Source of the DNA: Bacteroidales bacterium MB20-C3-3
GTDB lineage: Bacteria > Bacteroidota > Bacteroidia > Bacteroidales > UBA932
Length of the DNA: 64,000 nt
NCBI GenBank assembly: GCA_035609245.1
Contig: CP141202.1
Location: 124,001 to 188,000, forward strand
Reading direction: 5' to 3'
Of the stretch, positions 1 to 8,761 are shown piece by piece. A program made the position numbers and the translations under genes. Below the pieces are notes generated by a model. The model saw only the letters and a program-made list of their open reading frames with translations. It searched no databases and was not told where the DNA came from. The stretch's first letter is position 1. Every line of letters starts with the position of its first letter.

Positions 1-1
1 A

Positions 2-118
2 TACTCTCTTTCTCATGCCAGATGGGCAAAGAGTGTAGATATGTACTTTAAACCTGTTGAGCAGTTTGATGTTAATCATAACAACAGGATAGAGTTCATG
101 GCAAAATACCTGTTTTAG
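2..118 (+). CDS. 3' end of an unidentified gene (partial)
   Basis: An open frame runs in from the window edge and ends at TAG (116-118), giving 38 C-terminal residues rich in aromatic and charged residues. It stops 9 nt before the flippase start, so the two are probably co-transcribed. Given that neighbour it may be the end of a polysaccharide-cluster enzyme such as a glycosyltransferase, but too little is visible to assign a family. Confidence 0.55.
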   Translation, partial: YSLSHARWAKSVDMYFKPVEQFDVNHNNRIEFMAKYLF

Positions 119-127
119 TAAACAAGA

Positions 128-1474
128 ATGGAGTTAGGCAGGAGAGACTTGCTTTGGAATTACGGCGCCAGTTTTATGAGGGTGGCTTCTGCCCTCATAA
201 TTCTGCCGCTTATTTTAAAGATGCTCTCCACTGAAGATTACGGTTTGTGGAGTATAATGCTCAGTATAAAGGCAATAACTGAGCTTTTAGATTTTGGCTT
301 TTCACCAACATTTTCCAGGGCTGTCACTTATATTTACAGTGGGGCAAAAAGTCTAAAGGCAGTTGGATTTGATCCTGTTGTTGATGGAGGAGAGGTTAAT
401 TACTCACTTCTGGGTGGTTTAATAAAGGCAGTTAAAAGGTTCTACGGTGGCGTTGCAATAATACTGCTTCTCTTTCTAGGGAGTGCAGGTATCCTCTATT
501 TGGAACATCTCCTTTCCGGATACGGAGGCGATTTAATGATGGCAAGGATCTCATGGTATGCATACGGGGCACTCTTGTGCTATCAGTTTTATACATACTA
601 TTACGACTCTATGCTGGTTGGCAGGGGAATGATCAGAAGAGCCAGGCAAATTGTTGTTTTATCCCAGACATTACATATTGTCGTTGCATCAATTATGCTA
701 AGTTTGGGTTATGGAATTATATCAATGGTTGCAGGCCAGGTTGTATCTGTTTTAGTAAACAGAATATTAGCATATAAAGCATTTTATGATAACCAGACAT
801 TGTCTGATTTGCGATCGGCTTCACCTTATGATTGGAGGGTTACCCTAAGAAACTTGTGGAGTACTGCTTATAAATCCGGTCTTACTGGGCTCAGCTGGAT
901 TATTTCAAACAGAATGCTTGCTGCATTTGCCGGTTTGTATATTCCTCTCTCTGTTATTGGAGACTATGGTCTAAGCAAACAGGTAGCAGAGATTACCTAT
1001 ACTCTCAGTGTTGTATGGTTTGTTACTTTTTACCCCAAAATTACTCAGCATAAAATTTCAAATAACAAACAGCAGTTAAGACGGATGTATTTTAAAGCTC
1101 TTTTTATTGCCTCTGCTGTTTTTATAGTTTGTCTCTCAGGAGTTCTTCTTCTTGGAGATTTTCTGCTGAACTTTATTGGTAGTCAGACTCATTTTATTTC
1201 ATTATGGCTTCTTATTTTATTGATGTTTTCTGCACTATTTGACGGATTTACCTATATATCAACTTCACTTCTGCTGGCAGGGAATGAAGTCCCTCATTAT
1301 AAGGCACAACTGTTAACAGCAATTTTTACGGTTATCTTATTGTTTCTGTTTTTACACTTTACGGATCTTGGAATAATCGCAATTGTACTGGTTCCATTTG
1401 GCTCCAATCTTTTGTACAATCACTGGAAATGGGCATCTGTTGTAATTACTTCTTTTAAAAAAGAGACCGATTAA
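128..1474 (+). CDS. O-unit flippase-like polysaccharide transporter (MOP superfamily)
   Basis: A 448-residue integral membrane protein with about a dozen hydrophobic segments. It begins with the short charged N-terminus and first helix typical of Wzx/O-unit flippase-like proteins (NYGASF..., then STEDYGLWS before the second helix). The family moves undecaprenyl-linked oligosaccharide repeat units across the inner membrane. The ATG at 128 follows the previous stop by 9 nt, so it is likely the last gene of a surface-polysaccharide cluster lying left of the window. The stop codon sits inside a hairpin that acts as terminator for the opposite strand. The exact substrate cannot be read from the sequence, and a broader MATE/MurJ-like relative is possible. 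Confidence 0.8.
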   Translation: MELGRRDLLWNYGASFMRVASALIILPLILKMLSTEDYGLWSIMLSIKAITELLDFGFSPTFSRAVTYIYSGAKSLKAVGFDPVVDGGEVNYSLLGGLIKAVKRFYGGVAIILLLFLGSAGILYLEHLLSGYGGDLMMARISWYAYGALLCYQFYTYYYDSMLVGRGMIRRARQIVVLSQTLHIVVASIMLSLGYGIISMVAGQVVSVLVNRILAYKAFYDNQTLSDLRSASPYDWRVTLRNLWSTAYKSGLTGLSWIISNRMLAAFAGLYIPLSVIGDYGLSKQVAEITYTLSVVWFVTFYPKITQHKISNNKQQLRRMYFKALFIASAVFIVCLSGVLLLGDFLLNFIGSQTHFISLWLLILLMFSALFDGFTYISTSLLLAGNEVPHYKAQLLTAIFTVILLFLFLHFTDLGIIAIVLVPFGSNLLYNHWKWASVVITSFKKETD

Positions 1475-1491
1475 TACAAGATTAACCGGTC
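1457..1491 (-). terminator. Intrinsic terminator of the 43-aa protein gene
   Basis: An 11-position stem with one mismatch (1465-1475 with 1481-1491) and a 5-nt loop. On the minus strand it is followed by TC and six T's (1462-1457). It lies 15 nt beyond the stop of the small minus-strand ORF. On the plus strand it overlaps the flippase stop but lacks a good U-tract. Confidence 0.7.
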
Positions 1492-1506
1492 CTCTCATTC
1501 ATTTCA

Positions 1507-1638
1507 TTATTCAGCCAGAGTTCTGCCGGCGTCAAATCCCGAGAGAAAAGCCTCCCAGTTGAAAAGTACAAACAGAACAATAATTGCTGCAAGAGCAATA
1601 GCTACCCATAGTAATACCATTTTTTTGCTGGTTCTCAT
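1507..1638 (-). CDS. Small single-pass membrane protein, 43 aa
   Basis: An ATG-started ORF of 43 codons: a basic N-terminus (MRTSKK), one strongly hydrophobic helix at about residues 7-26, then a short polar tail (NWEAFLSGFDAG... ending LAE). This predicts an inner-membrane protein with the N-terminus inside. It looks like a real gene because it has its own TAATTTTG -7 box 25 nt upstream and an intrinsic terminator just downstream, so it forms a monocistronic unit between the flippase and hydF. I do not recognise a named family. It could be a small accessory subunit or a stress-type microprotein, and the sequence gives no direct function. Confidence 0.7.
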   Translation of the reverse strand: MRTSKKMVLLWVAIALAAIIVLFVLFNWEAFLSGFDAGRTLAE

Positions 1639-1663
1639 AATTTTTGAATTTGTTAATCCATGT

Positions 1664-1671
1664 CAAAATTA
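1664..1671 (-). promoter_or_regulatory. Bacteroidota -7 box (TAATTTTG) for the 43-aa gene
   Basis: Matches TAnnTTTG on the minus strand, 25 nt before the ATG at 1638. No good -33 TTTG is seen at the expected spacing. Confidence 0.45.
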
Positions 1672-1701
1672 ACTCTCATATTACCATTTGGGTAAATTGG
1701 T

Positions 1702-1709
1702 TAACTTTG
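1702..1709 (+). promoter_or_regulatory. Bacteroidota -7 box (TAACTTTG) for hydFE
   Basis: Matches TAnnTTTG, 52 nt before the hydF ATG. The same octamer precedes gap, surE and yicC in this window. The -33 element is not clear. Confidence 0.45.
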
Positions 1710-1761
1710 AAGTGACGATTTTTCCAAAAACGGAGAATATATATTCAATTCTGGAATTACT

Positions 1762-2991
1762 ATGAACAAACCTAAATATATTGGTGTCTTTGGACGACGA
1801 AATTCTGGCAAAAGTTCAATTATTAATAAATTGACAGGAGAGGAGGTGGCAATCGTATCTGACACTCCCGGAACAACTACAGATCCTGTTAAAAAGAGGA
1901 TGGAAATTTTTGGGCTGGGCCCTACCGTATTGGTTGATACAGCCGGAATTGATGATGAGGGGGTATTAGGTGTAAAGAGGGTGGAGAAATCCAGGCAGAT
2001 TATTAAACAAATTGATTTAGCTCTTCTTATATATTCAAATAATCAGTTTGAAAAATTTGAAAAGGAGCTGGCCTATAGTTTTATTAACGCCGGAATACCC
2101 TTTATTATTATTCATAACCAGTCAGATATTGTCCCTATGGAGAGTGATATTGCTCTTGAGCTTACAACAAAGTTCAAATGTGATATCATAGAGTTCTCTT
2201 GTGCTGTTCTGGATGATAAGGAACAAAAAGAAATGGTTGAAAACCTAATCTCTTTATTGGTCAAAAATTTGTCAGACAGTGCTTTAGTTAAAAGAGGAAT
2301 GTTTGATTATTTAGTTAATCCGGGGGATAATATATTATTGGTAACTCCTATTGATAGTGAGGCTCCCGAGGGAAGACTCATACTTCCACAGGTAAATGCA
2401 TTGAGAGAGATACTTGATTTGGGCGGGGTGGCAACTGTTCTTCAACCAGACCAACTTCAGAGTTTTTTTAGTTCTAATAAAACAGTTGTTAAACTTGTCG
2501 TTACAGACAGCCAGGCATTTCAGAGAGTAAATGAGGTTATACCTCCTAATATTCCACTGACCGGCTTTAGCATTCTGTTGGCTTACAGTAAATCTGATTT
2601 TGAAAAATATCTTGTGGGTACTCCTGTGATAGACAAGCTGCAAAATGGAGAGAGAGTCTTAATTCTGGAATCATGTTCTCACCATAGTTCCTGTGATGAT
2701 ATTGGAAGAGTAAAAATTCCCTCTTTACTGAAAATGAGGAGTGGCGCATCTATAGAATTTGATGTAGTAGCCGGGCTTGACCAGATAGTAAAACCGGTAA
2801 CGGATTATGCGCTTGTTATTCAGTGTGGGGGATGTATGGTTACTCAGAGACAGTTAAGGGCCAGACTTAAGGATGCAATTGATGCCGGTATCCCTGTTAC
2901 AAACTACGGGATGACTCTTGCTTGGTGTATGGGTATTTATGAGAGGGCTATAGAGCCGTTGATGACAATTATTAAAAGAGATCAACAATGA
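1762..2991 (+). CDS. hydF: [FeFe]-hydrogenase H-cluster maturation GTPase HydF
   Basis: HydF is the scaffold GTPase on which the diiron subcluster is assembled before transfer to the hydrogenase HydA. The N-terminal Era-like GTPase domain (about residues 1-165) has the P-loop GRRNSGKSS, a switch TPGTTTDP, DTAG and an NQSD base-recognition motif. The C-terminal cluster domain carries C305-x-H307 and Q354-C355-G-G-C358, the family's CxH...xCxxC arrangement, with Gln where many homologues have His before the CxxC. The length of 409 aa is normal. Its stop overlaps the hydE start by 4 nt, a translationally coupled pair. No hydG and no hydrogenase structural gene is present in this window. Confidence 0.92.
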   Translation: MNKPKYIGVFGRRNSGKSSIINKLTGEEVAIVSDTPGTTTDPVKKRMEIFGLGPTVLVDTAGIDDEGVLGVKRVEKSRQIIKQIDLALLIYSNNQFEKFEKELAYSFINAGIPFIIIHNQSDIVPMESDIALELTTKFKCDIIEFSCAVLDDKEQKEMVENLISLLVKNLSDSALVKRGMFDYLVNPGDNILLVTPIDSEAPEGRLILPQVNALREILDLGGVATVLQPDQLQSFFSSNKTVVKLVVTDSQAFQRVNEVIPPNIPLTGFSILLAYSKSDFEKYLVGTPVIDKLQNGERVLILESCSHHSSCDDIGRVKIPSLLKMRSGASIEFDVVAGLDQIVKPVTDYALVIQCGGCMVTQRQLRARLKDAIDAGIPVTNYGMTLAWCMGIYERAIEPLMTIIKRDQQ

Positions 2992-4034
2992 AATTAAGGG
3001 GAATTTCCACCAAAGAGGAGATTATTGAAATATTAAACCAGAGGGAGCCTGATGTAATTAACCAGATAACACAAGAGGCTTATAAGGTTAAAGTTGAAAA
3101 TATCGGGAGTAAGGTTTTTCTGAGAGGGTTAATTGAATTGTCAAATATTTGTGTTAAAAATTGTCTCTATTGCGGAATTCGCAAAGATAATAATCATGTT
3201 CACAGATATGAACTTACTGAAAACCAGGTGCTGTATGGAGCTGAGTTTGCAATGAAAGCCGGTTACGGATCATTAGTTCTTCAGGCAGGGGAGAGAACAT
3301 CTCCTGAGTACACAAGGTTTGTAACAAAGCTTCTGCAAAGGATAAAAGAGATTTCAGCCGGTAAACTTGGTATTACACTTTCACTTGGGGAGCAGAGTAT
3401 TGATACTTACAAAGAGTGGTTTGATGCGGGAGCTCACAGATATTTGCTCCGGATTGAGACATCAGATCCGGTTCTCTATTCAAAAATCCACCCAAACAAT
3501 AGTACTCACTCTTGGGAGAGAAGGGTCCGTGCAATTAAGGATCTTATTAAGGTGGGCTATCAGACAGGAACAGGGGTGATGATTGGCCTGCCCTACCAGA
3601 CTATAGACAATCTTGCAGACGATCTTCTGTTTATAAGAGATATGGGTGTTCATATGGTTGGAATGGGACCCTATCTCAAACATTCAGAGACCCCTTTAGG
3701 GCAGTTGGGTGTGAATTCTACTGATCTGGATATGACTTTGAAAATGGTATCGGCTCTAAGATTGCTAATGCCAAAAATTAATATTGCCGCAACTACTGCA
3801 ATGCAGGTTATTGATCCTTACGGAAGGGAGAGGGCGGTATTGGCCGGTGCCAATATTATAATGCCTAATATGACAATAACTGAGGTTCGTGAAGATTACC
3901 AAATTTATGAAAATAAACCAGGCATAAAAGATGATGCAGATATCTCAAAGAGTAAACTTGAGGAGAATCTGTCAAAAATGGGTATCGAAATTGGATGGAA
4001 TGAATGGGGAGATTCAAAAGCGTTCAAGAGCTGA
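2988..4034 (+). CDS. hydE: [FeFe]-hydrogenase maturation radical SAM protein HydE
   Basis: A radical S-adenosylmethionine enzyme that works with HydG and HydF to build the H-cluster. The CX3CX2C motif (C55, C59, C62, within NICVKNCLYC) binds the [4Fe-4S] cluster. It is followed by the BioB/HydE-type barrel with LQAGE, a GTGVMIGLP motif and a C-terminal NIAATTAM segment. 348 residues is the usual length. PylB and BioB are relatives, but the ATGA overlap with hydF settles the call. It converges with the FMN-binding gene, with a single base between the two stops. Confidence 0.92.
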   Translation: MKLRGISTKEEIIEILNQREPDVINQITQEAYKVKVENIGSKVFLRGLIELSNICVKNCLYCGIRKDNNHVHRYELTENQVLYGAEFAMKAGYGSLVLQAGERTSPEYTRFVTKLLQRIKEISAGKLGITLSLGEQSIDTYKEWFDAGAHRYLLRIETSDPVLYSKIHPNNSTHSWERRVRAIKDLIKVGYQTGTGVMIGLPYQTIDNLADDLLFIRDMGVHMVGMGPYLKHSETPLGQLGVNSTDLDMTLKMVSALRLLMPKINIAATTAMQVIDPYGRERAVLAGANIIMPNMTITEVREDYQIYENKPGIKDDADISKSKLEENLSKMGIEIGWNEWGDSKAFKS

Positions 4035-4035
4035 T

Positions 4036-4569
4036 TTAAAATCTATTTTCGTAAGCTTTTCTTAGAATTATATCAATGTTTCGCCTTATGGAAACGGCTG
4101 TGATAGTGGCGCCGGAGTAACTGTCGGGAGATGCCTTAGCATTCATGGCATCCTTAATGGTCTTACCCTCCCATGAGGCAAAAAATTTATTATGTTTGAG
4201 CATCTCAACATAGGATTGGGTTTCATAATGTGATAAAAGGGTAACTCGTTTGATTGTTTTCTCCTTATCCAGTATTATCAATACAGGAGTTGCTGAGTGA
4301 TAACCTTTTATCCCTTCTGAGTATGGCTTACTGGAAATACAATAGCCAAGAGTTTGTTTTTGGTTATCGACTATTTTATGCCAAACATCGTTAATTTGAG
4401 CCAGCTCATGTGCTTGAGGAAATATTTTTTTAACCTCCTGGAATCCTGAAATCTCTTTTAATACAGGAATTTCATTTCCGTTTCCTCTGTGCTGAGAAAA
4501 GATAGGGTTAATAGATTGAGCTAAAATAAAGAGATAAAGCAGAGCGATTTTTTTCATTTTAATATTCAT
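4036..4569 (-). CDS. Exported FMN-binding domain protein (RnfG/NqrC-like)
   Basis: A 177-residue protein with an N-terminal signal peptide (about residues 1-25, ending IFSQ) and one FMN_bind domain. Near the C-terminus D149-S-Y-S-G-A-T-I-T157 fits the Dxx[ST]GA[ST]x[ST] signature recognised by the flavin transferase ApbE, which attaches FMN covalently to a Ser/Thr of the motif. It therefore probably carries periplasmic or membrane-facing FMN and takes part in electron transfer. No apbE and no rnf/nqr genes are in the window. It lies downstream of the ppdK terminator and converges on hydE; a link to hydrogen metabolism is only inferred from position. Initiation could also be at Met5. Confidence 0.78.
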   Translation of the reverse strand: MNIKMKKIALLYLFILAQSINPIFSQHRGNGNEIPVLKEISGFQEVKKIFPQAHELAQINDVWHKIVDNQKQTLGYCISSKPYSEGIKGYHSATPVLIILDKEKTIKRVTLLSHYETQSYVEMLKHNKFFASWEGKTIKDAMNAKASPDSYSGATITAVSIRRNIDIILRKAYENRF

Positions 4570-4586
4570 TTAGTATAGTTTTGACT

Positions 4587-4619
4587 AAAAGAGCCGGCAA
4601 AGGTTTACCCGGCCGGCTC
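4587..4619 (-). terminator. Intrinsic terminator of ppdK
   Basis: A perfect 8-bp GC-rich stem (GAGCCGGC at 4591-4598 with GCCGGCTC at 4612-4619) followed on the minus strand by TTTT. It lies 23 nt past the ppdK stop. Confidence 0.65.
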
Positions 4620-4641
4620 AATTATTCAATAAAGAGTTCTT

Positions 4642-7359
4642 TTATTTGTACTCTTTGATAGCCGCCTGTGCAGCTGCCAGTCTTGCTATTGGAACCCTGA
4701 AAGGTGAGCAGGATACATAGTTCATGCCAATCTTATGGCAGAACTCTACAGATTCGGGATCTCCACCATGCTCTCCGCAGATACCTATCTTGAGTTTAGG
4801 ATTGGTATTCCTGCCTCCCTTGATACCCAAATCCAGCAACTTACCTACAGATGATTGATCAAGAGTCTGGAATGGATCTGCAGTAAGCACTTTCTGAGAC
4901 AGGTAACCTCCCATAAATGATCCAATGTCATCTCTTGAGAAGCCAAATGTCATCTGAGTAAGGTCATTTGTACCAAATGAGAAGAACTGAGCTGTTTTTG
5001 CCATTTCATCAGCTAGAAGAGCCGCTCTTGGAATCTCAATCATAGTACCATAGAGGTAAGAGATTTTAACTCCAAACTGTTTCTCAACTTCAGCGTGAAC
5101 TTTGTCACATATAACTTTTTGATGATCAAGTTCGTTAACTGTAACAGTAACAGGAACCATAATTTCCGGCTGAGGATTGAATCCCTCCTTCATAAGTTCA
5201 GCAGTTGCTTCAAAAATTGCTCTGAACTGGATTTCAGAAATTTCAGGATAGGTAATCCCAAGGCGAACTCCTCTGTGACCCATCATTGGGTTAACTTCGT
5301 GAAGTGCCTCACCTCTTTTCTTAATCTCCTCAACAGTTATTCCAAGCTCTTTTGCAAGTTCTGCCTGCTTTTCACCTGCCTGAGGCACAAACTCATGAAG
5401 TGGCGGATCCAGTAACCTGAAGGTAACAGGTTTTCCGTCCATAACTTTCATTGTCCCTTTTACAGCTGCCTTAACATAAGGCTCAAGCTCTGCAAGAGCA
5501 GATTTGCGCTCATTGATGTTGTCAGCAAGAATCATCTTGCGTAATTTTGAAAGAGGAGCTTCTGAATTTAAACCGTAGAACATATGTTCAATACGGAACA
5601 GACCAATTCCCTCTGCACCAAAATTGATTGCATTCTGTGCATCCTCCGGAGTATCTGCGTTGGTTCTTACACCAAGAACTCTGTATTTATCTACAATATT
5701 CATGTATTCAACAAAACGAGGATTCTCGGTTGCAGACATTGTCTCAATCTTCTGATCATAAACAAATCCTTTTGATCCGTTAAGACTGAATACATCTCCC
5801 TCTTTATATGATTTACCGGCTATTGTAAGTGTCTTCTTGTGAAGGTCAATGTGAAGCTGATCGCAACCAACGATACAGCATTTACCCCATCCGCGTGCAA
5901 CCAGTGCAGCGTGTGAAGTCATACCTCCGCGGGCTGTGAGCAGACCATCGGCAGCTCTCATACCCTCAACATCTTCAGGATTAGTCTCCTCGCGAACAAG
6001 TATTACATTTTTACCTGCAGCAGCCCATTCAACAGCATCTTCAGCTGTAAATACAATCTGACCCACTGATCCGCCGGGACCTGCAGGAAGACCTCTGGCA
6101 ATTACTGTTGCTCTTTTTTCTGAAGCAGGGTCAAGTATCGGGTGAAGAAGTTCGTCAAGCTGAGCAGGTGCAACTCTCATTACAGCTGTCTTCTCGTCAA
6201 TGAGTCCCTCGTGAAGCATGTCCATTGCCATATTAAGGGCAGCCAGACCTGTTCTTTTACCTACACGGCACTGGAGCATCCATAGTTTACCGTCCTGTAT
6301 GGTAAACTCTATATCCTGCATATCACGGAAGTGTTTCTGAAGGCTGAGCTGTATTGTGTCGAGCTCTTTGTATACAACAGGCATTCCTGTCTCCAGAGAC
6401 TGAAGGTGCTTGTTCTGATCGTTCTTTGTTGATTCGTTTAGTGGGTTTGGTGTGCGGATACCTGCAACCACATCTTCTCCTTGTGCATTAACAAGCCACT
6501 CTCCGTAGAATTTATTTTCACCGGTAGCAGGGTTTCTTGAGAAAGCAACACCTGTTGCAGAGTTATCACCCATATTTCCGAATACCATTGCCTGAACATT
6601 AACGGCTGTTCCCCACTCATCAGGAATATTTTCAATTCTTCTGTATGAGATGGCTCTCTTTCCGTTCCATGATTTGAAAACTGCACCAACACCACCCCAA
6701 AGTTGCTCGTATGCATTGTCAGGGAATGGCTTTCCAAGAACCTCAACTACACGGCCTTTAAAAGCATCACATAGCTGAACAAGATCCTCTTCTGTCAGGT
6801 CGGTATCGCTCTTGTAGCCCTTCTTTGCCTTCACATCGTGAAGCATTCTGTCAAGCTGAACGCGAATTCCTTTTCCCTCTTCAGGCTCCAGACCCTCTGC
6901 CTTTTCCATTACCACATCTGAATACATCATAATGAGGCGACGGTAAGCATCATACACAAATCTTGGGTTTCCTGTTTTTTTAATAAGGCCTGGGATAGTT
7001 TCTGAGCAGAGACCAATATTAAGAACAGTCTCCATCATCCCGGGCATTGAGCTTCTTGCACCGGAACGGCAAGAGAGAAGCAGCGGATTCTCCTTATCGC
7101 CGAATTTCATCTCCATCACCGCCTCTGTTTTTGCAAGGGCCTCATCTACCTCTTTTTTAAGTTCGGCAGGGAATTGCATGTTGTTCTTGTAAAACTCAAC
7201 ACAAGTCTCTGTTGTAATTGTGAAACCTGCAGGAACCGGAATATCCAGTTTGCACATTTCTGCAAGGTTTGCTCCCTTGCCACCAAGCAGATTCTTCATT
7301 GAGCCGTCTCCTTCAGCATCTTTGCCTCCGAAGAAATAAACTCTTTTTAAATCAGACAT
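4642..7359 (-). CDS. ppdK: Pyruvate, phosphate dikinase
   Basis: Interconverts pyruvate, ATP and phosphate with phosphoenolpyruvate, AMP and pyrophosphate; in anaerobic Bacteroidota it serves glycolysis or gluconeogenesis at the PEP node. Domains in order: N-terminal ATP-grasp (GGKGANLAEM near residue 27, CRSGARSSMPG near 97), the swivelling phosphohistidine domain with GGMTSHAALVARG (phospho-acceptor H483), and the C-terminal PEP/pyruvate barrel ending in GICGEHGGDP and NYVSCSPFR. The length of 905 aa matches PPDK rather than PEP synthase. It is followed by its own terminator and preceded by a TATATTTG box in the short gap after phoH. Confidence 0.97.
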   Translation of the reverse strand: MSDLKRVYFFGGKDAEGDGSMKNLLGGKGANLAEMCKLDIPVPAGFTITTETCVEFYKNNMQFPAELKKEVDEALAKTEAVMEMKFGDKENPLLLSCRSGARSSMPGMMETVLNIGLCSETIPGLIKKTGNPRFVYDAYRRLIMMYSDVVMEKAEGLEPEEGKGIRVQLDRMLHDVKAKKGYKSDTDLTEEDLVQLCDAFKGRVVEVLGKPFPDNAYEQLWGGVGAVFKSWNGKRAISYRRIENIPDEWGTAVNVQAMVFGNMGDNSATGVAFSRNPATGENKFYGEWLVNAQGEDVVAGIRTPNPLNESTKNDQNKHLQSLETGMPVVYKELDTIQLSLQKHFRDMQDIEFTIQDGKLWMLQCRVGKRTGLAALNMAMDMLHEGLIDEKTAVMRVAPAQLDELLHPILDPASEKRATVIARGLPAGPGGSVGQIVFTAEDAVEWAAAGKNVILVREETNPEDVEGMRAADGLLTARGGMTSHAALVARGWGKCCIVGCDQLHIDLHKKTLTIAGKSYKEGDVFSLNGSKGFVYDQKIETMSATENPRFVEYMNIVDKYRVLGVRTNADTPEDAQNAINFGAEGIGLFRIEHMFYGLNSEAPLSKLRKMILADNINERKSALAELEPYVKAAVKGTMKVMDGKPVTFRLLDPPLHEFVPQAGEKQAELAKELGITVEEIKKRGEALHEVNPMMGHRGVRLGITYPEISEIQFRAIFEATAELMKEGFNPQPEIMVPVTVTVNELDHQKVICDKVHAEVEKQFGVKISYLYGTMIEIPRAALLADEMAKTAQFFSFGTNDLTQMTFGFSRDDIGSFMGGYLSQKVLTADPFQTLDQSSVGKLLDLGIKGGRNTNPKLKIGICGEHGGDPESVEFCHKIGMNYVSCSPFRVPIARLAAAQAAIKEYK

Positions 7360-7395
7360 ATTTATAATTATTTGGGTTATTTTTCATTGGGGGTG

Positions 7396-7403
7396 CAAAT
7401 ATA
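7396..7403 (-). promoter_or_regulatory. Putative -7 box (TATATTTG) for ppdK
   Basis: Matches TAnnTTTG on the minus strand, 36 nt upstream of the ppdK ATG in the 55-nt gap after phoH. No convincing -33 element, so a partial match only. Confidence 0.4.
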
Positions 7404-7414
7404 ACAAAAAATCC

Positions 7415-8755
7415 TTACAATAGTTTGCCCGCTAGTTCTGACAGCTCGCTTCTCTCTCCTTTAGTGAGGTTTATGTGGCAGAAGAGTTCCTGACCATACA
7501 TTTTTTCGCTTAGGTGAGTGAGACCATTTGAGTGAATATCGAGATAGGGTGAATCTATCTGATGAATATCACCTGTAAATACAAGTTTGGATCCCTCACC
7601 GGCTCTTGTTATAATTGTTTTTATCTCGTGAGGTGTAAGGTTCTGTGCCTCGTCAACAATAAAAAATACATTTGAAAGGCTACGACCTCTTATATATGCC
7701 AGAGGAGATATCAGAAGCTTCTCTGTTCTTAACATCTCTTCAATTCTTATAACCTCTTTGCTTGTGTCTCTGAATGAGTTTTTGATAACACTAAGGTTAT
7801 CAAAGAGTGGCAGCATATAGGGTCCCAGTTTCTCTTTTATATCTCCCGGTAAAAACCCCATGTCCTGATTTTGTAAAGGGATTACGGGCCTTGATAAAAG
7901 TATCTGGTCATATCCCTGCTCCTGCTCAATTGCTGCAGCAAGTGCAAGAAGGGTCTTCCCTGTACCTGCCATACCAGTCAGAGAGACTAGTTTAATGTCA
8001 GGATTTAAGAGAGCTTCCAGTGCAAATGCTTGTTCGTCATTTCTTGGTTCAATTCCGTATGATTTGACTTTTTTGACTCCAATCAGAGAATCGGACTCAT
8101 AAGAGTATCTTGCAAGAACAGGGTGAGAACCCTCCTCTCTCTCAATTTTGAAAAGCTGATTTGGAACCACCTTTTTGATTTTGAAATCTTTCAGAGGTGC
8201 TCCTCCTCCGTAAAAAAGTTTATCAACGGCAGTCTGTGGTATATCTTTCAGAGTTATTACCTCTTTATGAATACTGGCAACCTGCTCTTCAGTTACTTTG
8301 TCTGTCAGGTAATCCTCAGCCATTATCCTGAGAGCTTTGGCCTTCATCCTGAGATTAATGTCTTTGGTTACAAGAATAACACTCCTCTCAGGATAGCTCT
8401 CTTTAAGCCATTGTGTTGTTGCAATTATTCTGTGATCAGGTGTATCATCAAAAAAAGATTCGGCCATCTGTTCGCTAAAGGGGTGTCCAAGCTCAATCTT
8501 GATTAAACCTTTGCCTTTACCTATTCTTACTCCTTTGTCAAATAACTGGTTGTCAGTTATTTTGTCCATCTCTCTCACAAATTCTCTGGCATTGTAATTG
8601 ATTGTATCATTACCCTTTTTGAATTTGTCAAGCTCTTCAATTACAGTAATGGGAATTACAATGTCGTTTTCCTGAAAATTGTGAATGGATTTGAAGTCGT
8701 GCAAAATCACATTTGTATCAAGCACAAAAATTTTAGGCTCTTTAATCTTTTTCAT
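7415..8755 (-). CDS. PhoH-family ATPase with N-terminal PIN domain (PhoH2 type)
   Basis: A 446-residue protein joining an N-terminal PIN ribonuclease-like domain (FVLDTNVILHDF, then further acidic positions to about residue 150) to a PhoH P-loop ATPase domain (Walker A GMAGTGKT at 261-268, Walker B FIVDEAQNLT, then KLVFTGD). PhoH2 proteins are ATP-dependent RNA helicase/ribonucleases; a link to phosphate starvation applies to the E. coli namesake and is not shown here. It starts 6 nt after the purL stop, so it is probably co-transcribed with purL, and is separated from ppdK by 55 nt. Confidence 0.9.
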   Translation of the reverse strand: MKKIKEPKIFVLDTNVILHDFKSIHNFQENDIVIPITVIEELDKFKKGNDTINYNAREFVREMDKITDNQLFDKGVRIGKGKGLIKIELGHPFSEQMAESFFDDTPDHRIIATTQWLKESYPERSVILVTKDINLRMKAKALRIMAEDYLTDKVTEEQVASIHKEVITLKDIPQTAVDKLFYGGGAPLKDFKIKKVVPNQLFKIEREEGSHPVLARYSYESDSLIGVKKVKSYGIEPRNDEQAFALEALLNPDIKLVSLTGMAGTGKTLLALAAAIEQEQGYDQILLSRPVIPLQNQDMGFLPGDIKEKLGPYMLPLFDNLSVIKNSFRDTSKEVIRIEEMLRTEKLLISPLAYIRGRSLSNVFFIVDEAQNLTPHEIKTIITRAGEGSKLVFTGDIHQIDSPYLDIHSNGLTHLSEKMYGQELFCHINLTKGERSELSELAGKLL

Positions 8756-8761
8756 TTCAAA

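Noticed and set aside
8123-8506. 127-codon ORF on the plus strand
   Set aside because: It is opposite phoH, whose motifs are intact across this region; composition is that of an antisense shadow.
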